Source of the DNA: Rugalucina vietnamica
Lineage: Eukaryota; Mollusca; Bivalvia; Lucinida; Lucinidae
Assembly: GCA_964017185.1 (NCBI GenBank)
Contig: OZ024878.1
Coordinates: 13,153,351 to 13,217,350 of the forward strand
DNA: 64,000 nucleotides
Direction: 5' to 3'
A program made the translations under genes and the position numbers. Shown one piece after another: positions 41,090-51,480 of this stretch (position 1 is the stretch's first letter; the number at the start of each line of letters is the position of its first letter). The notes under the pieces were generated by a model, which ran no database searches, was not told the origin of the DNA, and saw only the letters and a list, made by a program, of their open reading frames with translations.

Positions 41090-42528
41090 TTAAGTATCAG
41101 AAAATCTTTTGGTATTTTTAATAAAGTTATGGACTGCTTTGAAAATTAAGGTGTTGGTCTCAATTGATTCGTTTGTATCGCCAATTAATAACTTATTTAT
41201 GTTCAATGGATGATGCATAATAAAACGAAATAAAATTACACGTTCATTCAGATAATTCGGACAACGGAAGAAAAAATGTTCTGCATTTTCATTTTCCTTA
41301 TTACAACTACATAACGGAATTGGAGATACATGTAAATGGTTGATAAACAGATCATGTGATAAGTTACTACAATTGTTTCTGATTCTAGCGTGCATAACAG
41401 AATCTATCACCATGTTTGAAATATATCGGTACTTTGGTCGCTGAGGAATTGTGTTCTTTGATATTATATTTGAATAAATTTAATGAAGGTTTGTTTCTTG
41501 AACTTTCATCCAGTGAATTCCACATGTTTACTGAGGATGGAATACATGATTGTTTAAATAATTCGGTACGACAAAACGGAGTGACTATATTATTTTGCTT
41601 CCTAAGTGGGTAATTAGTGGTTTCCCTTACATCAGGCGGGATCAGATCAGTTATATAGGAGGGTACTAAGCGATTAGCAGATCTAAACATAAAAGCCAGT
41701 TTATTTTGTTTACTTCTTTCGGCTAGTGAAGTCCATCCACATTCTGTATATAGATTCTCTAAAGTTACTGATCTAGTAAGGCCGGTTACTATTCTTGCCG
41801 CTTCGTTTTGCAAGCGTTCGAGGGCCTCTGAATCTTGTTGCGAACAACCATCCCATACTATTGAAGAATATTCGAGAATTGGTAGAGCATTTGAAAAATA
41901 TATCTGGTTTAATGCGAATCTTGATAGTGTAAACTTTAATTTCCTCATTACTGCAATAACTTTAGCAGCACTCGATAATATGTTTTCAATATGTTTATTC
42001 TATTTTCCATTATGACTTAATGTAAGTCCTAGATGTTTATGGTCATTTACAAATTGTATAAGTGTGTTATTAACAATTAGATTAGGAAAATTTACCATCA
42101 ATCCCAAGTTGTTTTAATTTGAAAATAAGCCCTTTGTGCCAGACCCGGTCGAATGCTTTCGACACATCACAAAATACCATACAAGCAAACTGGCTATTGT
42201 CGATAGCCTGACAGATATGATGATACATATCGACTTATTGAAAGGAGGTTGAATGACCCGGTAAAAACCCTGACTGATACTTATAAATAGGATTGTTTTC
42301 ATTTAGATAATTATGAATGTTTTTGAAAGCAATGCGCTCTTGTAGTTTGCCTAGTCCGCTTAGCAATGAAACTGGACGAAAATTTGATGGATCCGTGTTA
42401 TCTACCTTTTTGGGCAGTGGTATAACATTAGAATATTTCCAACTTTCAGCAAATCTTCCCTCCCTAAATGATTGATTAAAAATGATACAAAGTGGTACGG
42501 ATATTTCTTTTGCCACTGGCTTTAACAT
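41090..42528 (-). pseudogene. LINE-B reverse transcriptase remnants
   Basis: Three frames make up the RT region. 42528-42235 holds the fingers and early palm (SWKYSNVIPLPKKVD, NFRPVSLLSGLGK, YKYQSGFLPGHST). About 42235-42075 continues in another frame (MVFCDVSKAFDRVWHKGL, motif A), then ends at TCC TAA. 41948-41385 and 41413-41090 are the C-terminal part (SNALPILEYSSIVWDG; a C-terminal CSCNKENENAEHFFFRCPNY finger-like motif). Between GIDGKF (about 42070) and the next recognisable block (NDHKHLGLTLSHNGK, about 42000) the usual motif B and catalytic xADD are absent. A stop replaces the expected Trp after HNGK. The enzyme cannot be functional. Confidence 0.88.
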
Positions 42529-42536
42529 CTTATTAC

Positions 42537-43133
42537 TTATTCCATCTGGTCCACAAGCTTTATTCGGATTAAAGTGTCAATCAGAGTTTTAATTTCATCT
42601 ACTGTACATGTTATCCTAGAGGGTGGAAGTTGGCAGTTATCATCAGATATTGTTGATATCGATACAAAATATTCGTTAAGACGTTCTGCCTTTTCAAGAT
42701 TGGTAAAACAAAACGTTTCTTGTCCGTTTGGCGACATAGATTTTAATGGAGGAATAGAGCATGTATTACCATCATTCTTCACAAAATATCTAATAGTTTT
42801 CCAAAATTGTTTTCTGTCGTTACTGTAAAAGTCCGTAATTGAATTTTCAAGATTATTAAAGAAAGTTTCTTTAGCATGTTTTATAAGGTTATTAACTTTA
42901 TTTCTTAATCGTCCATATTGTTCTTTTAAGGTAACGCTATTTGACTTTATTAATTTTCGTTTGACTCTGTCCCTCTTCAAAGAAAAACGTCTTATTTCAT
43001 GACAATACCAAGGCTTGTCTTCTGGTCTAAAAGTGATTTGTTTTGAAGGTATGCATTCTTTCATCATATCAAGAAATATTTTGGTAAATTTGTCACATGC
43101 TTCATCGAGAGAGCCTTCATGTAAAAATTCCAA
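42537..43133 (-). pseudogene. LINE-B endonuclease-RT linker remnant
   Basis: About 198 open codons with DKPWYCHEIRRFSLKRDRVK, RKQFWKTIRYFVKNDG and LEKAERLNEYFVS, typical of the linker between endonuclease and RT in CR1-like proteins. It is separated by frame changes from the pieces on both sides. Confidence 0.8.
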
Positions 43134-43242
43134 TCATAGTTTGTAATTTTATATCGTAGATCATCAAAGTTTGCCCTTTTGTATAACCAAACCAATCTCG
43201 TGTATGTATTGTGAATTTCGTATTCATCGAATTCAAATGGAA

Positions 43243-43908
43243 TTATAAGGAAAGTTGCTTTGTGGTCGCAGGCGTGTCAATTACCCCGCAATCAGAGAAA
43301 GGCATATCGTTATGTATTATTATATGATCTAAAATAGCATTTTCTCTAGTAGGTACGGAAATAACATTATGCATAGAATTAATTAAAAGAGTGTCTTTTA
43401 GGTTAACGTTACGGTAGTTTCTATTCAACAAATCCTCGTTCAGGTCTCCTAACAAGATTAAATTAAAAGAGTTGTCGAAAGCTTTCTCAATATTTTCATT
43501 AAAACTGTTAAAAAATGTTGAGTCCGCTGTTGTAGGACTATAAATTAAACCTATCAAAATTATATCATGTTTTATTCTAATTTCAGTCCATATAGATTCG
43601 TTACAAAAACCATCTAAGTCCGGTCTACGTCGATGCGCTAGATTCGCGTTGATATACATTAATAGTCCACCACCGTACATATTTCTATCTTTTCTATAAG
43701 GTTTACTATAACAGTTTGAAATTAAAAACGATTCATATGATACTGCTATGTCAAGATGTGTTTCGGTGAAACAAAGGATATCAAAATCTGTGAAATTGTC
43801 TTTCAAATACTCAATTTTGTTTCTTATGCTCCTGATATTTAAATGGAAGACAGATAAAGTTTGTTCCGGAATTGGACCTGGGTTTCTTTCAACATCACCA
43901 GCCTTATA

Positions 43909-43939
<31 letters not shown>

Positions 43940-43962
43940 CAAGATCTCAAGTGAGCGTTCAC
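43243..43962 (-). pseudogene. LINE-B endonuclease with 2A-like N-terminal motif
   Basis: About 239 codons. The N terminus contains a repetitive Tyr/Ile stretch from an (AT)n tract and then AGDVERNPGP at 43873-43902, which fits the D(V/I)ExNPGP ribosome-skipping consensus. The APE endonuclease follows: FHLNIRSIRNK, FTETHLD, LLGDLNEDLL and LDHIIIHN. The domain ends in a different frame from the linker. Family knowledge: 2A-like sequences occur upstream of the endonuclease in some CR1-type elements of invertebrates. Confidence 0.85.
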
Positions 43963-43975
43963 AAGAATACTGACA

Positions 43976-45811
43976 TTATCAATGTCTAAGAATAGGACCT
44001 AGTGATTACACAAGATCATTCATTCAATGAAACAATGAAAAAGACTGGTCTAAGCATGGAACCTTGTAGGATACCACAAAAGACAGTTATCTGGTGTGAG
44101 GCTTGTCCATTTTATTCAACCTGTTGTGAACTCCTTGAGATCCTTATGCAAAAACAGGACTGATCATCTTATCCCAGTTCATTCTGACTTCCAAAGGCAG
44201 CCAGTGTAGCTGTAGGTCAAGATTTCACTTCATAGTGTGTGTCTGTGTTGAATTGTTTGGTTCTGCACAATGCTCTTAAATCCCGTAACAGGGAAGGAGC
44301 ATAAATAGTTAAGCAGGATTCACGTCTGAACCTATTGGGATTACTCAACCCATTTACAAACCAAACAACCTGCTCATTTTAGAATACCTTGACGAAATCC
44401 TCCTTAGACCCTGTTCCGTTTTAGTTTTTTCTGCAACAATATCCCGGCTACAAATGTTCAAATGATACAAAAGAACTTCAAAATCTTGGAAAGTAATTGT
44501 AATTTTTAAACTTATGAGAATAATTGCATTGCAATATCAAACCCCCTTATCTAATTTGTAACCTAATGCAATGTGTCTTGAAAGGAATTGTAATTAAATT
44601 AATTACATTTTAACGTTATTTATCCCAGACCTGCTTCGAATTCATGCTTGATACCTATTGGTGGGTCGGTATTTAAAACCCATGCTGAGTCGAACTGTCG
44701 AGTCTTTTTCAGCCTTTGGCTATCACTGTGGTGTTACAGTGTTAGCACACTGAAAGTAGTGCTGAGAGACAGCATGCTTTCAAAAGGGTAAATCTTTAAC
44801 TTCTTTACCGAATAACCAAACAAACTATAGCTCAACCTGGTACCCCTTCGACTGCAAATGACCAAAAGTGAACTCATTTAATATATTGCAATGGAAGTGT
44901 CCACAAACATACAATTAACTGTCACATGTCTGCTTCAAGCTTCATGGGGTGGGGTTGAACAATACAGCCATTAACCACAGCTAATGAAATATCCTTTTCA
45001 ATGAGGGCCATGTGGAAATATTGATATGGCCTTTTACATTTTCCTGCTCTTATGATGAAATGATGCTAATGCCTATTATTAGTGCATATTGGTATGTTTA
45101 GAAACTTTCCATATAACACACGTATGCATGTTACTTATGTATGTGGAACCAGTACTGACATTTCCGAGAAATATATCCACATTGAAAGCATATGGGATCA
45201 ATGTGAGCATATATTCATATGCACTTTGGGGTGGTTTTAAAGTGGCTTGGTGTGTTTTCGGGTGTTGCCACGGACCTTCGACAGTATATTACGGTGCTTA
45301 GTGTGACCAATTCTGGATTTCACAACTTGCCTTTAATCGACATTCGCTTTTTGGTCTTTGACTGGTTCACGATTTTTTATCCACAAATACAGGTCATTTC
45401 CAATGAATAGATGAAAACCCGACCGCAGTGCTCGATTCAGCCCCACGTTCTGATCCTGATCAACTATATATGCGATCGCAACTAGGGCATTCTACCAAGG
45501 AATCGCTCGATAATAGAGCCATTGCCGCAGCATACGAAATTCGCACGCACAATCTAACGTCATTCAAGCGCTATAAAATACCACTTACTTGAACACTTTC
45601 CATCTTTCCCCCATCTTCCATCGACCGTTTTATTCGTTTCTGTCTTTATACATTGTTTTTTGATTTATACTAAATCGATCTTAAAACTTTATCCTAAAGT
45701 CAGATCTTTGTCAGCATGTTTCGTTCAATCTCGACAATATAACCAAAATAAATATTTGTGAACTTTGTGTGAACTGATAAGGCAGATTTATGACATAACT
45801 AGATGCGATCG
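43976..45811. other. No intact gene; possible old LINE remnant at 44130-44260
   Basis: On the minus strand about 44160-44215 reads LQLHWLPLEVRMNWDKM, like the LHWLPV-RI-YK segment at the C-terminal end of many LINE RTs, but only about 20 residues fit. The rest is unclassified, including a TATTGGTGGGTCGG patch at 44658. Short frames are ignored. Confidence 0.35.
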
Positions 45812-46710
45812 ATATGTACTCATCAAGTAATCTAAGGGTCAGAAAAGTAATTTTACAGATATTGTGAATTTTAAATAATTTCATTTATGATGTATCATAA
45901 AATGTTGAATGGATACCCTAACCAATAAACCACAGAAAGCTTAAAATCAATCGACAATAAACTTGTGCGTCATCACGACACAGGACCTCTAATATTCTCT
46001 ATTATACACATTGTGGATGGGGTAGTAAATTCTATACAAATCCTTGTTTCTACAAAAACATGGTCGTAAACATCAACCCAGTAAAGGGCATATAAAGCAT
46101 GAAGCTGTTTAACCTTCATGCAGTGTGACAGAAAGTTTCAGATTAACTTCCGGTTGCACGCAAGTTGAATCAAACAACACCCTCTTACCGTTTCGATTTC
46201 CAGACTTTTTCGCATTTCAGATTGACTATTATGGGCCTGTATGATTCTCCGAAGATTTGTCCCACAATATCTCAACCGATGTTGGTGCCATTAGAGCCTG
46301 CACGTCTGTCCAAAATACAGCTCCAAATGAGCATTGTATTGTCAACGTAGCCATCCGACCATGTTTGACACCGCAAAAAAACAACGCTACAACTCGAGTC
46401 CAAGATGCTTTTGGGAATCATGTTTGCGATCAGCGATAAAAAAAACTGTCTTCACGATCTTAAATTTAAAGCAAGAAGGCCTCTTCTGTCCTCACAGTGA
46501 CCCAATAATCCAGATGATTTCGACCGGACTCAAAACATTCTAGTCTCATATAAGACCACTATTTTGGTCGGAGGTGTCAAAAATCAACTTAGACGTCAGT
46601 GACGGAAGACAACGTGAGTTGTGTAGGACAATTGAGAGTTTCAATGGACTTTGTGTTGTTGGAACACGGTATGTTTGGCAGACCAAATCTGCTTGTAGGG
46701 TGGATATATA
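45812..46710 (+). mobile_element. Tc1/mariner-like relic, copy 1 (left part)
   Basis: The left terminal region (ATGTACTCATCAAGTAATCT) and about 400 further bases match 47708-48340. Near 46578-46640 a frame reads EVSKINLDVSDGRQRELCR, like the ESRFNL...SDGR.RVWRR block of Tc1 transposases. The relic is split at 46710 by a larger TIR element; its continuation (ATAATGTTGGTTCT) is at 50824. Confidence 0.65.
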
Positions 46711-47707
46711 ACACGGCTAACAAACCTTTAAATGCGTAACCACCGGCTAAGAAAAGAAATCCGATTCACGCCATTCCGGTTCCGCCATTGATGAACAGGA
46801 AAAGGTAAACAAAACATACACAACATACACATCGATTGATGATTTTACTTTTGTACAGGAATATATCAATTATCTAAGTTAGTCAGCACCAACGTAGCTC
46901 GAAAGAAAATTGGATAGTTTTTGTGTTATTCATTCCCTCCGTCGACAAAGATGTTTCAACACGGCCAAGGTCGACGAAATACATCTAAAATTTGGACATT
47001 TTGCTGGTAAATATAAAATTTTAGTGAATGCTCCACGACAAAATTTACAGATATATGTGAAATAAACTGCAGCTGATGTATGTGACAGTATTCTGTTTTC
47101 TCAGTATCCATCATTTCCGATTTGAAAGGAAGAAAAAAAAATGGTTGAGCATTTAATCATATAATATATAAGGGTATTTTTGAAGATGTATTTGAAACCT
47201 TCTGCCAGTTTTATGATATTATTATCTTAAGTACAGCATGTTTTAAATGAAATCAAGCCAGAAAAATGCAAAACAATGTATACAGAATGTTATAAGTGTT
47301 AGTTTTATCCTAATTAGAAATATCATATACATGAATTGCTGTATTGCATGATTATTGAATAGAATAATTGTATCTTGATATAAATCGCATATTTTCACTG
47401 CAAATATCACCAAAAAACCCAATTTGGATTTTTTCTCACTTTTTTAAAAACAGGGCAGTCTAATTTTATTTGGTTACGCATTGGAATGGTCGGTTAAGCA
47501 TTGGAGTGTACTAAATGGTGAGCAACTAAAACCAAAGCAACATATTATGATCTATAGTTAAAGCCAAGAAATTGGTATATACAGAGAGACATTTAACAGA
47601 TGTCACATGACACAAGCTGATGCAAAATTAAATGAGAGTTTGTTTCTATTTATTTCAGAATGGGTGTATTTAAGGGAAAACTAAAAGTGGGCAGACGCTT
47701 GTCAACC

Positions 47708-49040
47708 TATACTCATCATAATAATCTAAGGACCAGATAATTAATTTTGTAGATTCTTTGAATGTGATATAATTTATTTTATTTTATGATGTTTAATAAA
47801 TATTCAATGGGTACCCTAACCAATAAACACCATAAAGCTTAAAATTAATCGTAAATAAACTTGTCAGTGATCATGGCACAATACTACCCTCAAAATTTTG
47901 GTATTTTACACATGGTGGGTGGGGTAGTAAATTCTACAAAAACTTGATTTTTACAAGAATATGATCGTAAACCTCAACCCAGTAATGGGCATATAAAGCA
48001 TGAAGCTGTTTACCCTCCATGCAGTGTAACAGGAAGTTTCAAATCAACTTCCGGATGCCCGCAAGACGAATCCAACAACACCCTTTTGCCATTTCAATTT
48101 CTAGTCTTTCTCGCGTTCAAAGTCGAACAATACGGGCAGGTATGATTGCCTGAAGACGGTTCCACAACAGCTCAACCGATTTGAGGCCAACGAGCCTGCT
48201 AGTCAGTCCAAAATACTGCTCTAAATGACCATTTCATTTTCAGCTTAGCCATCCGAGCCATGTTTGACACTGCAAAAACGCTAAAACTTCGTGTTGTTGG
48301 AACAAGATTTGTTTTGCAGACCAAATTTGTTTGTGTGGGGGTGGGTATGTAATGTTGATTCTGTGGAGCTGTTCAGTGTTCTGAACGGGTCGCTGACTGG
48401 TATGCACTTTGGGCATCGTTGGTGATCCATTTGCTGGCGCATTGTTCCCTGAGTTTATTTAGATTGTCGATAAAGACCAATTACGAAGGGCTAGAGGGGT
48501 AAGGTGGTTCCTTGGACGCGAGTAAATTCAGCGTATGGACTGGCTTGCGCGTCTTCCTGACATGGAAACGATTGAGCATGTATGGGATTGTCTACAAAGA
48601 AGCACCGCGGCCTCTAATGTTCAATGTGGGACGCGGGAAAGTCTGGAACGTGAGCTGGTAGACGATCGGGGTATGATTCCTCTTGTGGACATCCGGAAGT
48701 CAATTTTGAGCTTCCGGTCACATTGCATGGAAGTAAAACAGGCCTAAGATAAACTAATCCAATATCACGCTGACATCTAAGACCATGATGTTGTGAAAAG
48801 AAGACGATTTCTAAATTTTACTACCCCACCCACAATGTGTAAAATATCCAATTTTGGAGGATAGTGTATTGAATTATTCACTGACAAGTTAATTGTCGAT
48901 TGATTTAAAAGTTTTTGGGGTTAATTGGTTAGGGTACCCATTGAAGATTTATTATACATCATAAAATAAAATGAATTATTTGACATTCACAAAATCTGCA
49001 AAATTCAATTTCTGGTCCTTAGATTATTTTGATGAGTATA
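47708..49040 (+). mobile_element. Tc1/mariner-like transposon, degenerate, long TIRs
   Basis: Ends TATACTCATCATAATAATCT (left) and AGATTATTTTGATGAGTATA (right) are inverted. The TIRs run about 235 bp, up to GGGGTAGTAAATTC / AAATTTTACTACCCC. TA flanks fit Tc1/mariner. The interior keeps the 3' end of a transposase gene (48535-48747); its N-terminal coding part is decayed. Confidence 0.8.
48460..48747 (+). pseudogene. Tc1-like transposase, C-terminal remnant
   Basis: Frame text: VRWFLGRE, a stop (TAA at 48514-48516), IQRMDWLARLPDMETIEHVW, then a C-terminal tail to TAA at 48745-48747. The block corresponds to W-ARSPDMNPIEHVWD in active enzymes; the Glu of PIE is the third catalytic residue, kept here, while NP is changed to ET. 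The N-terminal helix-turn-helix and first Asp residues are not recognisable. Non-functional. Confidence 0.8.
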
Positions 49041-49150
49041 TATCAAAAATCTTCTTATTATCGGACAAAACACCCCACTCGCACTTCTCTACGTAAACGT
49101 GTGTTTGTGCTAAATTATTCGCTAATAGTTACATCCACCCCGGCATCTAG

Positions 49151-49154
<4 letters not shown>

Positions 49155-49197
<43 letters not shown>
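49155..49197. repeat. Poly(A) run of about 43 bp
   Basis: Expanded homopolymer A within or just 5' of the unnamed ORF. It creates a Lys tract in the frames that cross it. Confidence 0.95.
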
Positions 49198-49198
<1 letters not shown>

Positions 49199-49727
49199 AG
49201 AAAAAAAACACTTCAAAGAAAACACCACAGAAAACTGGATCAAAGCGGAAACTTTCCTTCACCACAGGTCCTTTTGATGACACTCTTCCCTTTTCTCCTC
49301 TGAAATCAGAGCCTGATCTTCCCACTTCTGGTCTTCACTCAAATGACACACAGGCGGGCAACAGTGGTGATCTTCAATATTTAAATAAAATTTTACCACA
49401 TGTGCTTGAAGAGCTTGAACGGGTTGGGAAATGTGGTGCCTTTGTAAAGGTTATGGAACTCGTCAATGAAAGAAAGTTTCCATTGAATAACATCGCATTC
49501 TCTCTGTTTTGTGATATTGTATCGTGGTACAGTTTGACAGATACACGATGCATGAGATATTCAGAAGATACTGTCCAGTTTTTTGGGTTGGCCTGAAAAG
49601 TTTTGGTGGACGATTTGTGCGCTTTATGTCAGGCATGAAAAACCATAGTGCAATGTTGACTGGACAAGATATTCTAGACCCTAAGGAGTCCAAGATTAAT
49701 TTTCACGATTCCAGCCATCTTTTGTGA
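49158..49727 (+). pseudogene. ORF of an unnamed metazoan/transposon protein family, one frameshift
   Basis: From about 49198 one frame reads KKTPQKTGSKRKLSF, FDDTLPFSPLKSEPDLP, then LPHVLEELERVGKCGAFVKV and KFPLNNIAFSLFCDIVSWYS, and stops at 49594-49596. From the T6 run at about 49578-49583 the next frame continues sensibly (WVGLKSFGGRFVRFMSGMKN, DILDPKESKINF) to 49727, so one base has probably been lost from a T7 run. I recall similar unannotated proteins from molluscs and cnidarians but know no function. A basic Ser/Thr-rich N-terminal part is followed by a compact domain. It lies inside the 46711-50823 TIR element and may be its transposase-associated or cargo gene. The start is obscured by the poly(A) run. 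Confidence 0.6.
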
Positions 49728-50747
49728 CTGCACATGCCTGTTTGTGCCAAACCTGTCCGTAAACCGCGAACTCCGGTTTTTCTCAACTACTGGATAAAGA
49801 TTTCCTTTAGATGCTAAGTAGGTAACAAAACTCTTTTTGAAATGATTAAAAACTTAAACATTTAGTAAGTATTTCGTCCACAGAATGGGTGGTTGGATGA
49901 GAATAAATTAGACTGAATATCTTTAGGACCAGAAAACATAAGGCTCGTAGCTTCAATCCCTATAGAATGTAGCCAACAATTACGATTCTTGGATAAGATA
50001 CATTTAAAATAAGTCAATTTCTTAACTAAATCATTAAATGCTTAACCAGAAAAAAAAGTTATCTCTGGAAGGAGTTCATTGTTTCAAATCTTTATCGCCG
50101 TCAGTAAAATGTTGTGCGTAAGTAAAAGTCTGATATCTAGATGGATTTAAGGCATTTGGATATGCAGATTCTTATTTTTTTTCTGTTTCTTTTCTTCACT
50201 ACTGTCACTTATTTTCAATAAAACGAAATTGGTTGGGGTACAAGCCATCCAGAGGGGACAAGAGAATATGAAAATACGCATTTAAGCCTAAAACTGATGA
50301 AAAATATTTAAAATACAGGTGCTTTTTATGTCGATTATTTTGTTCTCATTCTAATGATTTATTGCGTAACCACATTGTTGACACAGGTTTTAACCACATA
50401 TGCACTGATTGCAGTGGGCAGAGGCAAGAAAAGTATCGACATACCTTATACAATGCTAAAAACCATCCGTACGCTGCGTTATTGTCTGTTAACAAAGGCG
50501 CAATAGACTGCAATCTAAAAATATCCTTGCGAATGACCTACATTTTCTTCATGTACAATGCAATCTCAACATGCATTTTTAGGAGGGAATAAATTTCACG
50601 ATTTAAAGGAAAAGATTCTGGAAAGCCTTTGGGGTATAAATAGAACAATTTATTACTGATTAGATAGCATTGAAATATTTTCGATATCTATATTCAGATA
50701 AAAATATTTTACTTGGAAACGCGAGCTACAAAATTTTTAGTCCTGTA
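49728..50747. other. Interior of the TIR element, no clear gene
   Basis: AT-rich. A 76-codon frame at 50362-50592 shows Cys residues (HICTDCSGQ) but no domain. A GCGTAACC motif occurs at 50365. Confidence 0.4.
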
Positions 50748-50849
50748 TTGCGCAACCGGAACGGCGTGAATCGGATTTCCTTTCTTAACAGCGGTTACGC
50801 ATTTAAAGGTTTAGTAGCCGTGTATAATGTTGGTTCTTTTTAGTTTTAT

Positions 50850-51480
50850 CCATTCAAATGCACAGGCTACTATGTTAACATTGCTGTAAATTAGGCCAAT
50901 GTTATCACAGGGTCAGGATTTATATATACATTGTAGTACTCGAGTCTTTGATGCTTAATGCCAAGTTTCGTTGAAATCGGTCAACCAGTTTTAGAGAAGA
51001 CGATTTTTGAAGGATTTTTACCATATATGGGCATGGCGGCTATCTTGGTCATGCGACCTGAATTACAATGTATTTATATATACCTTGATTCCCCCTTCCT
51101 ACAGATGTCTGATATAAAACCTAGCTTTGATTGGCTAAGCAGATTCAGAGAAGAAGATGTTTGAATATCTAAATGGTAACATACATGTATATTGCCCCGG
51201 AGTGGGGACAGATGAGGCACTGGGGCCAAATGTTTTCAGAATCAGTATTCAGTCCTACTGCTCATGTCCTGCAAGACTTTTTCTTTAAATGACAATTTAA
51301 CAATTCAGAGAAGATGTTTTAATATTATGGTAATGTTTATGTATACTGCCCCGGGATGGGGGCAGATGAGCCCCTGGGTCCATTTGTATCATTATTTAAT
51401 ATTTTGCCTATTGGATTACATGGTGAATATCTCAAATTTACAGTTAATTTGTCTAGAATGCTCGATATAAATTGCTAAAT
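50850..51480 (-). mobile_element. AGCTCACCTGAGC element fragment (F)
   Basis: Minus-orientation internal units: CATATATGGGCATGGCGGCT, AGTTTCGTTGAAATCGGTC, GGGGCAGATGAG. No head or tail is seen. It begins just beyond the Tc1 relic continuation at 50824. Confidence 0.65.

Larger units (their letters stand above)
40867..43975 (-). mobile_element. LINE-B: CR1-like non-LTR retrotransposon, defective
   Basis: A minus-strand element of about 3.1 kb with a 3' UTR (40867-41089), RT pieces and an endonuclease. The RT C-terminal style (EYSSIVWDGCSQQDSEALER, NEAARIVTGLTR) is that of CR1-like elements. It is broken by frameshifts and a deletion over the RT active site. The 5' end is not defined. The 3' end lies in the AGCTCACC element (B). 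Confidence 0.88.
46711..50823. mobile_element. 4.1 kb terminal-inverted-repeat element of unknown family
   Basis: About 76-bp terminal inverted repeats: ACACGGCTAACAAACCTTTA and AATGCGTAACC at the left (46711-46786) and their inverted, mostly matching partner at 50748-50823. Flanking ATA on both sides (46708-46710, 50824-50826) may be the target duplication. The interior holds GCGTAACC/GGTTACGC motifs near the ends (46735, 47472, 50364, 50793), a nested Tc1-like element (47708-49040) and an ORF of an unnamed family (49158-49727). The element lies in a Tc1 relic whose other copy (48340-48360) shows the unbroken site. Confidence 0.65.

Noticed and set aside
44130-44260. Further LINE RT relic (LHWLPLEVRM)
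   Set aside because: Only about 20 residues fit the LINE C-terminal pattern, with no continuation on either side; noted as a possibility only.
45089-45410. 63-70 aa plus frames
   Set aside because: No domain, signal peptide or splice support in unclassified AT-rich sequence.
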